8,501 bases of DNA from Alphaproteobacteria bacterium (GTDB lineage: Bacteria > Pseudomonadota > Alphaproteobacteria > Rhodobacterales > Rhodobacteraceae). The position numbers and the translations under genes were made by a program. Numbering within the stretch: position 1 is the stretch's first letter; every line of letters starts with the position of its first letter. Below the pieces are notes generated by a model. The model saw nothing but the letters and a program-made list of their open reading frames with translations. It was not told where the DNA came from and did no database searches. This document shows, piece after piece, positions 1 through 6,547 of this stretch. The stretch covers positions 1 to 8,501 of the forward strand of contig RFIR01000208.1 of the NCBI GenBank assembly GCA_003695135.1, in the 5' to 3' direction.

Positions 1-321
1 GGGCGTGGTCCACGAGATCGCCGACCGGGTGATGGTGTTCTATGCCGGGCGGGTGGTCGAGGAAGGCCCGGTGGCCGAGCTCTTCGCCGCCCCCCGCCAC
101 CCCTATACGCGCGGGCTGCTCGACAGCGCGCCGCGCCCCGGGCGGCGCGAGCGGCTGCGCGCAATCGAGGGCGCGGTGCCCAACCCGCTGCACCTGCCGC
201 CGGGCTGCGCCTTCGCCCCGCGCTGCCCGCTGGCCGAGCCCGCCTGCCGCGAATGCGTCCCGGTGCTGGAGGAGACCGGAGCGGGGCGCCGGGCGGCCTG
301 CCGCAACTGGCGGAAGGTGGC

Positions 322-325
<4 letters not shown>
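1..325 (+). CDS. Dipeptide/oligopeptide ABC transporter ATP-binding protein, DppD/OppD type (3' end only)
   Basis: Only the C-terminal ~107 residues are in the window; the gene starts upstream of base 1 and the first whole codon begins at base 2. The visible part begins just after where the H-loop should lie and reads GVVHEIADRVMVFYAGRVVE, the usual end of an Opp/Dpp nucleotide-binding domain. It is followed by RHPYTRGLLDS, the hallmark of the oligopeptide/dipeptide transporter C-terminal domain. A cysteine cluster follows (C-x5-C, then three more Cys), of the kind that holds a 4Fe-4S cluster in structurally studied Opp/Dpp ATPases; that role here is inferred. The protein would hydrolyse ATP at the inner face of the membrane, paired with the next gene's product. 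Its TGA stop overlaps the next start as ATGA, which implies translational coupling. The Walker motifs are outside the window. The exact substrate (dipeptide, oligopeptide, glutathione, or another compound carried by this family) cannot be told. Confidence 0.93.
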
Positions 326-1281
<956 letters not shown>

Positions 1282-1292
1282 GGGAGAGCCCG

Positions 1293-2027
1293 ATGAAGAT
1301 CGCCACCTGGATGACCACGCCCCATCTGCAGCATGCCGAGATCGCCCATGACTGCGGATTTTCAAACATCGTGCTCGATATCGAGCACGGCAGTTTCGAT
1401 CTCGGCGCGCTCGACATGTTCATCGGCTTTCTCAAGGCGAGAGGCATCGGCGTGCATGCCAAGGTGCTCGGCCCGTCGATGGAGGCGGTGCAGCAGGCGC
1501 TCGATTTCGGCGCCGATTCGGTGATCATCCCCCATATCGAGGGCGCCGCTCATGCCGAGGCGGTCTGCGCCTGCGCCAAGTATCCGCCGCTGGGCAAGCG
1601 CAGCTTCGCCGGCGGGCGCTGCATGGGGTTCCAGCGCCAGAGCGACGACTACTTCCCGGCCGAGAACGCCCGCACCCGCTGCTGGCCGATGTGCGAGACC
1701 GCCGGCGCGCTGGAGGAGATCGAGGCCATCCTCGCCCTGCCCACCGTGGACGGCATCTTCCTCGGCCCATCGGACCTGTCGCTGTCGCGCGGCCGGCCCA
1801 ACTATCACTTCACCGAGGCCGATCGCGAGGACATCGCGCAAGTGGCCGCGGCCTGCAAGGCGGCGGGCAAGGAATGGGTGATGCCGGGCTGGCGGGCCGA
1901 CGAGCGGGAATTCGTGCGCGGGCTGCCGCTCAAGCCGGTGATGATGGTGGTCGGGCCCCAGCTGGGGCTGATCCGCGCCGCCTTCGAGGGGCTCGCCGGG
2001 GCGCTGAAGGCCGAAGGGCTGCGCTGA
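1293..2027 (+). CDS. HpcH/HpaI-family aldolase (class II 4-hydroxy-2-oxo acid aldolase-like)
   Basis: This 244-residue cytoplasmic enzyme belongs to the HpcH/HpaI aldolase/citrate lyase family of TIM barrels. The family uses a divalent metal to cleave 4-hydroxy-2-oxo acids to pyruvate (or a close relative) plus an aldehyde, or to run the reverse reaction. Visible motifs are LDIEHG with His32 (the catalytic-base position), YPPLGKR (residues 97-103), CETAGALEEIEAI with metal-ligand candidate Glu135, and DGIFLGPSDLS with metal-ligand candidate Asp161. Aligned from memory to E. coli HpcH/HpaI, these match His45, Glu149 and Asp175. The position of HpcH Arg70, which contacts pyruvate, is Lys57 here. 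The start at 1293 has GGGAG at 1282-1286, 6 bases upstream; an earlier in-frame ATG at 1203 lies inside dppF and adds non-family sequence. The gene begins 11 bases after the DppF-type gene stops, so it is probably in the same operon. Its true substrate is unknown. The family assignment is firm and the specific reaction is not. Confidence 0.9.
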   Translation: MKIATWMTTPHLQHAEIAHDCGFSNIVLDIEHGSFDLGALDMFIGFLKARGIGVHAKVLGPSMEAVQQALDFGADSVIIPHIEGAAHAEAVCACAKYPPLGKRSFAGGRCMGFQRQSDDYFPAENARTRCWPMCETAGALEEIEAILALPTVDGIFLGPSDLSLSRGRPNYHFTEADREDIAQVAAACKAAGKEWVMPGWRADEREFVRGLPLKPVMMVVGPQLGLIRAAFEGLAGALKAEGLR

Positions 2028-2053
2028 GCCGCTGCGCCCCGCTAGGGGCTCAG
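2024..2053. terminator. Inverted repeat at the convergent gene junction (possible bidirectional terminator)
   Basis: CTGAGCC (2024-2030) is repeated inverted as GGCTCAG (2047-2053) with 16 bases between. The left arm includes the TGA stop of the aldolase gene. An alternative smaller stem, GCCCC (2036-2040) with GGGGC (2045-2049) and a GCTA loop, lies partly inside it and competes with it. The site is in the 34-base gap between two converging genes, where a shared terminator is expected. No T-run follows on either strand, so simple intrinsic termination is uncertain. Confidence 0.4.
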
Positions 2054-2061
2054 GGTCGTGC

Positions 2062-2793
2062 TCAAGCCTCCGGCGATTCCGCCCGGCCCGCCTCGGCCAG
2101 CACCGCGCGCGCCACCTCCAGATGGTCGTGGTTGATGTAGTCGAGCCCGGCTTCGACGAAGCTGCGGAACACCGCCGGGCTGCGGCCTTCATAGAAGGCC
2201 ATCACCTCCATGCCCGCGGCCCGCGCCGCGGCAACCACGCCGGGGCGCAGCTCGCCCGGTACCAGCTCCACGATCGAGGCGCCATGGACCGAGCGCGCCA
2301 CCGAGACATTGCGGGCGATGGTCAGGGTGACCATGTGGCGCATCTCCGGCGCGGCGCGGCGCATGCCGGCACGCATCTCGGCCTCGAAGGAGAAGGTGAA
2401 GCAGCGATCCATCATGCCGGAGTCGCGAATGATGGCGGCGGCGCGGTCGGGATCGCACCACTTGATCTCGACATAGGCGCCGGCTCGGCCGCGCAACGCA
2501 TCGAGATAGGCGTCGAGCCGTGGCACGCGCTGGCCCTCGAATTCCGGTGCGAACCAGCGCCCGGCATCGAGCGCGTCGATCTCGGCGCTGGTCATCAGGT
2601 CGATCGGTCCCGCCCCGTCGGTGGTGCGGTCGAGCATGCGGTCATGCAGGACATAGAGCACGCCATCGGCGCTTTCGCGCACATCGAGCTCGATCAGATC
2701 GGCGCCCCCCTCCAGCGCCGCCTCGGCCGCGGCGAAGGTGTTTTCCGGCGCCACCAGCGAGGCGCCGCGATGGCAGACGAGTTTCGGTGTCAT
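2062..2793 (-). CDS. ugpQ: Glycerophosphodiester phosphodiesterase, cytoplasmic (UgpQ-like)
   Basis: This 243-residue enzyme hydrolyses glycerophosphodiesters to sn-glycerol-3-phosphate and an alcohol. The GDPD TIM-barrel motifs are complete: CHRG with catalytic His8, APENT (16-19), ELDV with metal ligands Glu35 and Asp37, LHD with the second catalytic His50, the usual RTTDG (56-60), and YVEIK with metal-ligand candidate Glu109 and Lys111. The C-terminal GLDYINHDH is in the place of the family's usual late GVDGI-TD-P motif. There is no signal peptide, so it is probably cytoplasmic like E. coli UgpQ. The ATG at 2793 is preferred over an in-frame ATG at 2832 because GGGAG (2801-2805) sits 7 bases upstream and the protein then starts right before the first beta strand. 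It lies downstream of the TRAP operon on the same strand, 302 bases beyond dctM. ugpAEC genes are further upstream on that strand, which supports a link to glycerol-3-phosphate uptake. The symbol is by similarity only. Confidence 0.88.
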   Translation of the reverse strand: MTPKLVCHRGASLVAPENTFAAAEAALEGGADLIELDVRESADGVLYVLHDRMLDRTTDGAGPIDLMTSAEIDALDAGRWFAPEFEGQRVPRLDAYLDALRGRAGAYVEIKWCDPDRAAAIIRDSGMMDRCFTFSFEAEMRAGMRRAAPEMRHMVTLTIARNVSVARSVHGASIVELVPGELRPGVVAAARAAGMEVMAFYEGRSPAVFRSFVEAGLDYINHDHLEVARAVLAEAGRAESPEA

Positions 2794-2889
2794 GCTGGGA
2801 CTCCCGCCGATTGCTGCTGGACGAATGGCCAACCACGAGCGCCAACCGCGACCCGGGTCAAGTCAGGGAGACGCGATAGACACATGCCT

Positions 2890-2911
2890 CGCCCGGGCCA
2901 CAGCCCGGGCG
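2890..2911. repeat. Perfect 9-bp GC hairpin
   Basis: CGCCCGGGC (2890-2898) and GCCCGGGCG (2903-2911) form a perfect inverted repeat with a 4-base CACA loop. It lies in the gap downstream of dctM and upstream of the phosphodiesterase gene. It could stabilise or end the TRAP messenger, or fold in the 5' leader of the phosphodiesterase transcript. No T-run follows it on either strand. Confidence 0.6.
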
Positions 2912-2919
2912 GCGCCCGA

Positions 2920-2936
2920 CCCTCCCCCCGGGAGGG
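2920..2936. repeat. 7-bp GC hairpin next to the 9-bp hairpin
   Basis: CCCTCCC (2920-2926) pairs with GGGAGGG (2930-2936) around a CCC loop. A competing pairing exists between GCGCCC (2912-2917) and GGGCGC (2934-2939). It is directly beside the hairpin at 2890-2911, so the two make a tandem pair. In such GC-rich DNA some of this is expected by chance. Confidence 0.45.
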
Positions 2937-2976
2937 CGCATTGCAACGCCGATCAAGGGCGGAGCCGGCTGGCATG

Positions 2977-2982
2977 ATTGTA
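2977..2982 (-). promoter_or_regulatory. Candidate -10 hexamer TACAAT
   Basis: Read on the minus strand this is TACAAT, five of six matches to the sigma-70 -10 consensus. It is one of the few AT-rich spots in the gap and lies 184 bases upstream of the phosphodiesterase start. The -35 is poor: GACGGT at 17-base spacing, AAGACG at 19. A transcript from here would carry both GC hairpins in its leader. This is a weak call. Confidence 0.25.
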
Positions 2983-3095
2983 CCGGGATCACGACCCCCA
3001 CCGTCTTGCCGCCCCCTCCCAGGGTCGGGCGCCGCCCGTGCCGGCGGCCGGTTCCGCAGGTCGCCCCTTGCACGGTGACGCGGACGAGCCATCCC

Positions 3096-4712
3096 TCACA
3101 ACCGCGCCGGCAGCCAGGTGGCCAGCCCCGGCCACAGCGCCACCAGCCCCAGCACCATCAGCTGCAGAATCACGAAGGGGATCACGCCGCGATAGATGTC
3201 GGCGGTCGCCACCTCCCCGGGCGCCACGCCGCGCAGATAGAACAGCGCAAAGCCGAAGGGCGGGGTCAGGAAACTGGTCTGCAGGTTGAGCCCCATCAGC
3301 ACCGCGATCCAGACCGGGTGGAACAGCGCCGCACCCGAGGCGTCGTTGAAGGTGAACAGCACCGGTGCCATGATCGGCGTGACCACGAACACGATCTCGA
3401 GAAAGTCGAGAAAGAAGCCCAGCAGGAACATCACCAGCATCACCGCGCCCAGCGCCGTCCACGGCCCGCCGGGCAGGGCGTCGAAGAAGGCATGGATCGT
3501 TGCCTCGCCGCCCAGCCCGCGGAAGGAGAGGTTGAAGACCTGCGCGCCGATATAGATGGTGAAGACCATGGCGGTCATGCGGGTGGTGGCGCGCATGGCG
3601 TGCGCGAGCACCGAGATCCCGCCCGATCCGGCGGCCAGACAGCGGGCGAGGGCCGAGACCAGCCCCCAGCCGATCATCACGATCCCCAGCCCGGCGACAA
3701 CCATGCCGATGCGGTCGGTCGGGGGTATCGTCTCGCGGACCACGCGCAGATCGAAGATCAGCCCCGCCGCGACCACGATGGCGGTTCCGGCCAGCGCGGC
3801 GAGCTGCGGCGCCGGCCCGCGCGCCGATAGGCGCACCCCGGCCAGCAGCAGCGCCCCGCCCGCGCCGATCGCCGCCGCCTCGGTCGGCGTGGCCACACCG
3901 AACAGGATCGAGCCCAGCACCGCGACGATCAGCAGGAGCGGCGGCATCAGCACCAGAATCAGATGCACCGCCCCCGGCGCCTCCTCCAGCCGCTCGGCCG
4001 GCGGCGCGGCCTCGGGGCGCAGCGCGGCGACGATGGCGGTATAGGCGATGTAGAGCACGACCAGCGCCAGCCCCGGCACCAGCGCGCCGGTGAACACGTC
4101 GCCCACCGACATCGGCTCGGGCGCCCAGTCGCCCGCCGCGCGCCGCGCCTCGAGATAGGCGTTCGACAGCACATCGGCGAGGATGATCAGCACGATGGAA
4201 GGCGGGATGATCTGGCCCAGCGTGCCGGAGGCGGCGATGATGCCGGTGGCCAGCCGCTTGTCGTAGCGATGGGCGAGCATCGCCGGCAGCGAGATCAGCC
4301 CCATCGCCACCACGGTGGCGCCGACGATGCCGGTTGAGGCCGCGAGCAGCATGCCGACGATGGCCACCGAAAAGCCCAGGCCGCCGGGAAGCCGGCCGAA
4401 GAGCCGGGCCATCGAGGTCAGAAGCTCGCTGGCCACCCCGCTGCGCTCCATCACCACGCCCATGAAGATGAAGAGCGGCACCGCGACCAGCACCTCGTTG
4501 GTCTCGTCCATCAGCCCGAACAGCCGCCCGAACAGCGCCTGCAGGAAGCCGATATCGCCGGTGGCGAAGAAGCCGACCTTCGCCCAGGCGCCGAGCAGCG
4601 CGAAGATCAGCCCGGTGCCGGCGAGGGTGAAGGCCACGGGAAAGCCGCACAGAAGCAGGATCACCGCGGCGGGAAACATCAAGAGATCAAGGTGGCCCGC
4701 AATCAGGCTCAT
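3096..4712 (-). CDS. dctM: TRAP transporter large permease (DctM family)
   Basis: This 538-residue inner-membrane protein is the ion-coupled transport subunit of a tripartite TRAP importer. Family motifs are SGTLGQIIPPS (162-172), LFGVATPTEAAA (270-281), LGFFLDFLEIVFVVTPIMAP (with DFLE from 436) and NLQTSFLTPPFGF (476-488). Nearly the whole chain is alternating hydrophobic helices. It is about 100 residues longer than a classical ~430-residue DctM. Extra length lies around residues 300-365, where two additional membrane-like stretches (about 304-321 and 335-355) sit between the two repeat halves. The loop at 183-205 (LSNAYLEARRAAGDWAPEPM) is also long. The longer TRAP permeases classed with mannitol/chloroaromatic transport have such extensions, so this is probably normal for that subgroup. 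The ATG at 4712 overlaps the dctQ stop as ATGA. The ribosome-binding site is weak, which suggests translational coupling. The substrate must be judged from the binding protein. Confidence 0.93.
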   Translation of the reverse strand: MSLIAGHLDLLMFPAAVILLLCGFPVAFTLAGTGLIFALLGAWAKVGFFATGDIGFLQALFGRLFGLMDETNEVLVAVPLFIFMGVVMERSGVASELLTSMARLFGRLPGGLGFSVAIVGMLLAASTGIVGATVVAMGLISLPAMLAHRYDKRLATGIIAASGTLGQIIPPSIVLIILADVLSNAYLEARRAAGDWAPEPMSVGDVFTGALVPGLALVVLYIAYTAIVAALRPEAAPPAERLEEAPGAVHLILVLMPPLLLIVAVLGSILFGVATPTEAAAIGAGGALLLAGVRLSARGPAPQLAALAGTAIVVAAGLIFDLRVVRETIPPTDRIGMVVAGLGIVMIGWGLVSALARCLAAGSGGISVLAHAMRATTRMTAMVFTIYIGAQVFNLSFRGLGGEATIHAFFDALPGGPWTALGAVMLVMFLLGFFLDFLEIVFVVTPIMAPVLFTFNDASGAALFHPVWIAVLMGLNLQTSFLTPPFGFALFYLRGVAPGEVATADIYRGVIPFVILQLMVLGLVALWPGLATWLPARL

Positions 4713-5257
4713 GGCGCGGGGCGGAAGGGCGGGGTGTCGGAAAGACCAGCCAGCCGCAGCCCGGCCTTGATGGCGATCGAGACCGCCTGCAGCCCGATCA
4801 GCACCGCGAAGACCAGGATCGAGGTCTTGAGGAGGTAGCGGAAGGGCAGCCCGTCGGGTTCGATCGAGCCCTCCAGCGTCATCCAGGACATGCGCAGATT
4901 GGGCCAGGCCGACCAGGCGATCAGCGCGCAGAGCGGCAGGATGAACAGGAGCGCGCCGGCCAGATCGACGACGTCCTGCGCGCGTCTTCCGGTGCGGGCG
5001 CGAAAGATGTCGACCCGCACATGCTGGTCATAGAGCAGCGCATAGGCCGCGCCCAGCATGATGGTCAGCCCGTGCAGGTAGACGATGCCTTCCTGCAGCC
5101 AGATCGAGGGGATGCCGAAGAGATCGGAGGTCGAGAACACATAGCGCGCGGCGACCACCACCAGCTGCATCAGCACCATGGCCAGCACGCCCCAGGCCAC
5201 CAGACGGCCGGTGACCTCGTTCAGCGCATCGACGAGAAGGGCGAACCCGCGCAGCAT
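4709..5257 (-). CDS. dctQ: TRAP transporter small permease (DctQ family)
   Basis: This 182-residue inner-membrane protein has four predicted helices (about 19-39, 51-75, 95-117 and 146-168). It is the small membrane subunit of the TRAP importer and partners the large permease. Typical features are the conserved AARYVFS after helix 1, WLQEGIVYLHG, the DQHVRVD loop after helix 2, and GLPFRYLLK before helix 4. The start is uncertain. I chose the ATG at 5257 because it begins just before the first helix. An in-frame ATG at 5338 would add 27 residues of Gly/Ser/Arg-rich sequence and overlap the end of dctP by 32 bases. The ribosome-binding site before 5257 is weak (GACGGG directly adjacent), and a strong GGAGGGG lies further up, on the far side of a 12-bp hairpin that ends 8 bases before the ATG. 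Expression is therefore probably low relative to the binding protein, as this system needs. Its stop overlaps the dctM start. Confidence 0.88.
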   Translation of the reverse strand: MLRGFALLVDALNEVTGRLVAWGVLAMVLMQLVVVAARYVFSTSDLFGIPSIWLQEGIVYLHGLTIMLGAAYALLYDQHVRVDIFRARTGRRAQDVVDLAGALLFILPLCALIAWSAWPNLRMSWMTLEGSIEPDGLPFRYLLKTSILVFAVLIGLQAVSIAIKAGLRLAGLSDTPPFRPAP

Positions 5258-5265
5258 CCCGTCGC

Positions 5266-5295
5266 GGCGGGCCGGCCATGCGCGGCCGGCCCGCC
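5266..5295 (-). promoter_or_regulatory. Perfect 12-bp hairpin between dctP and dctQ
   Basis: On the plus strand GGCGGGCCGGCC (5266-5277) is followed by a 6-base loop ATGCGC and the exact inverted copy GGCCGGCCCGCC (5284-5295). All 12 pairs are G-C. In the transcript it falls after the dctP stop (11 bases beyond it) and ends 8 bases before the dctQ ATG. Such structures after a binding-protein gene are known to protect the upstream messenger from 3' exonucleases and reduce read-through, giving more binding protein than permease. That role is inferred here. Confidence 0.7.
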
Positions 5296-5306
5296 CCTCC
5301 GAGCCC

Positions 5307-6383
5307 TCAGACCCCCCAGACCGCGGCGCGGTCGGCATACATCCGGCCTTCGAGGTACTTGCCGCAGACCGCGCATTTGCGCACGTAATCGAAATAGGCC
5401 GCGTGGATCTTCTCGGAGGCCGGATCGCCCTTGGGATAGGCCTCGATCACCTCCTTGGCCGCCACGCCCATCGCCGCCACCACATCGGGCGGGAAGGGCG
5501 AGGGGATCGTGCCCGCCTTGATCATCTGATCGAGCACCACGGCGTTGTTGTAGGCAAAGGCGGCGGTGGTCTCCTCGGCCTGGGCCAGCGACGCGCTGCG
5601 GATGATCGCCTGATGGGCCGGGCTGAGCGAGTTCCACACTTCGAGATTGACGATGCATTCCAGAAGCGCGCCCGGCTCGTGCGGCGAGGGCATGTAGTAA
5701 TGCGGCGCCACCTTGCCCAGCCCCAGCGCCAGATCGTTCCACGGCCCGACGAATTCGGCGGCGTCGACCACGCCCGATTGCAGGGCGGGAAAGATCTCCG
5801 GCGGCGGCAGGTTGACGGTCGAGACGCCGATCTTCTGCATCACCGCGCCGCCCAGCCCGGCGATGCGCATCTTCAGCCCCTGCAGATCGTCGAGCGAGTT
5901 GATCGGCTTCTTGAACCAGCCGCCGGCCTGCGCCATCGAGCCGCCGCAGGGGAAGGGCTTGAGGTTGAAGGGGGCATAGATCTCGTCCCACAGCGCCTGC
6001 CCGCCGCCATGCTGGATCCAGCCCGACAGCTCCGATTGCGACAGGCCATAGGGCATGGCGGTGAAATACATCGTCGCCCGGATCTTGGAGGCGGCGAAAT
6101 AGGGCGCGGTGTGGCCGAGATCGGCGACGCCGGTACCGACCGCATCGTTGACCCCGAAGGGCGGCACCAGCTCGCCGCCGCCGAAATACTGGATGTCGAG
6201 CTCGCCGCCCGTCATCTCGGTGATGCGGCCCGCCAGCCGCTCGGCCGCCTGCCCGACCCCGGGAAATCCGCGCGGGAAGGTGCCGACCAGCTTCAGCACC
6301 CGCTTGTTCTGGGCAATGGCCGGCGTGGCCAGCGTCACCGCACCGGCCAGAGCCCCGCCCCTCAGCAAATCGCGTCTGTCCAT
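5307..6383 (-). CDS. TRAP transporter substrate-binding protein, TakP-like (2-oxo acid/carboxylate type)
   Basis: This 358-residue periplasmic binding protein captures the ligand for the TRAP importer encoded next to it. The N-terminus MDRRDLLRGG plus a hydrophobic stretch ending TPAIA-QN looks like a Tat signal with cleavage after Ala24. The body matches the DctP family, closest in my recall to Rhodobacter TakP, which binds 2-oxo monocarboxylates with a sodium ion. Matching segments are GGELVP, the HGGG motif, QAGGWFKKPIN, LQGLKMRIAG and DAAEFVGPWND. Ligand positions Gln152 and Arg173 are kept, as is the Glu of the EWVGP motif (Glu210), but the Trp after that Glu is Phe211 here. Cys337 and Cys340 form a CxxC close to the C-terminus, which is unusual for the family. 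The ATG at 6383 has a strong AGGGAGGA (6388-6395) ribosome-binding site. It is the first gene of the TRAP operon, with dctQ 49 bases downstream. The ligand is probably a 2-oxo or hydroxy acid, unproven. Confidence 0.92.
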   Translation of the reverse strand: MDRRDLLRGGALAGAVTLATPAIAQNKRVLKLVGTFPRGFPGVGQAAERLAGRITEMTGGELDIQYFGGGELVPPFGVNDAVGTGVADLGHTAPYFAASKIRATMYFTAMPYGLSQSELSGWIQHGGGQALWDEIYAPFNLKPFPCGGSMAQAGGWFKKPINSLDDLQGLKMRIAGLGGAVMQKIGVSTVNLPPPEIFPALQSGVVDAAEFVGPWNDLALGLGKVAPHYYMPSPHEPGALLECIVNLEVWNSLSPAHQAIIRSASLAQAEETTAAFAYNNAVVLDQMIKAGTIPSPFPPDVVAAMGVAAKEVIEAYPKGDPASEKIHAAYFDYVRKCAVCGKYLEGRMYADRAAVWGV

Positions 6384-6387
6384 TGCT

Positions 6388-6395
6388 TCCTCCCT
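6388..6395 (-). promoter_or_regulatory. Strong ribosome-binding site of the TRAP binding-protein gene
   Basis: The minus strand reads AGGGAGGA, with the GGAGG core 5 bases before the ATG at 6383. It is the best Shine-Dalgarno sequence in the window. It contrasts with the weak sites before dctQ and dctM, as expected where binding protein must outnumber permease. Confidence 0.75.
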
Positions 6396-6403
6396 GATCC
6401 GAA

Positions 6404-6466
6404 GTCACCCGCGCGCCCGTCGCGCCGCCGGAACGTGACGACGGGCCGGAGCCTTGCCCGGGTGAC
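6404..6466. repeat. Nested double inverted repeat in front of the TRAP operon
   Basis: The outer arms GTCACCCG (6404-6411) and CGGGTGAC (6459-6466) are exact inverted copies. Inside them, GCCCGTCG (6415-6422) and CGACGGGC (6439-6446) are another exact pair with a 16-base loop. Only 3 bases separate outer and inner arms on one side and 12 on the other. A further GTGAC lies at 6435-6439. A TTAACT hexamer on the minus strand (6467-6472), resembling a -10 element, directly abuts the outer arm. The structure lies 20 bases before the dctP start codon. It could be an operator for a dimeric regulator, a folded messenger leader, or a terminator for the upstream ugp transcript (no T-run seen). The rest of the 164-base gap shows nothing else I can name. 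Confidence 0.55.
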
Positions 6467-6547
6467 AGTTAAGCGCGTGGGCAGGCCGAATGGAACCGAA
6501 ATCCACATCCGCGCCCGTCAGCCACGGCAATTCCGGCGCGTTGCGGC

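Larger units (their letters stand above)
2794..3095. other. 302-base intergenic region between dctM and the phosphodiesterase gene
   Basis: I see no convincing gene here. Short open frames on both strands have no family resemblance, no good ribosome-binding site, and run into neighbouring genes. The region holds GC-rich hairpins (2890-2911, 2920-2936, and a 6-bp stem 3031-3036 with 3043-3048 about 48 bases beyond the dctM stop). It also has a 10-bp perfect palindrome GACCCGGGTC (2850-2859) and a TACAAT hexamer on the minus strand. It probably carries the end of the TRAP transcript and a promoter for the phosphodiesterase, but I cannot pinpoint either. Confidence 0.6.

Noticed and set aside
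2833..2861. A sigma-70 promoter for the phosphodiesterase using TTGACC at 2856-2861 on the minus strand
   Set aside because: The -35 is good but at 16-18 base spacing the -10 candidates (TCGTGG, CGTGGT) match poorly, so I did not list it as a feature.
2122..3078. A 318-residue plus-strand open frame covering the phosphodiesterase and the gap after it
   Set aside because: It is antisense to a GDPD gene with all catalytic residues, and the part over the gap shows no protein-like pattern.
2790..3092. A possible small gene filling the gap between dctM and the phosphodiesterase
   Set aside because: The predicted peptide is Arg/Pro/Gly-rich, has no good ribosome-binding site or hydrophobic or catalytic pattern, and the stretch holds several inverted repeats more typical of non-coding DNA.
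2989..4650. A 553-residue open frame on the minus strand in a different frame from dctM
   Set aside because: It is Arg/Gly/Ala-rich with no family motifs and lies entirely over dctM, whose product is plainly a TRAP permease. Long shadow frames are normal at this GC content.
5277..5279. An ATG in the loop of the 5266-5295 hairpin as the dctQ start
   Set aside because: It is 22 bases from the chosen start and therefore out of frame with the DctQ protein.
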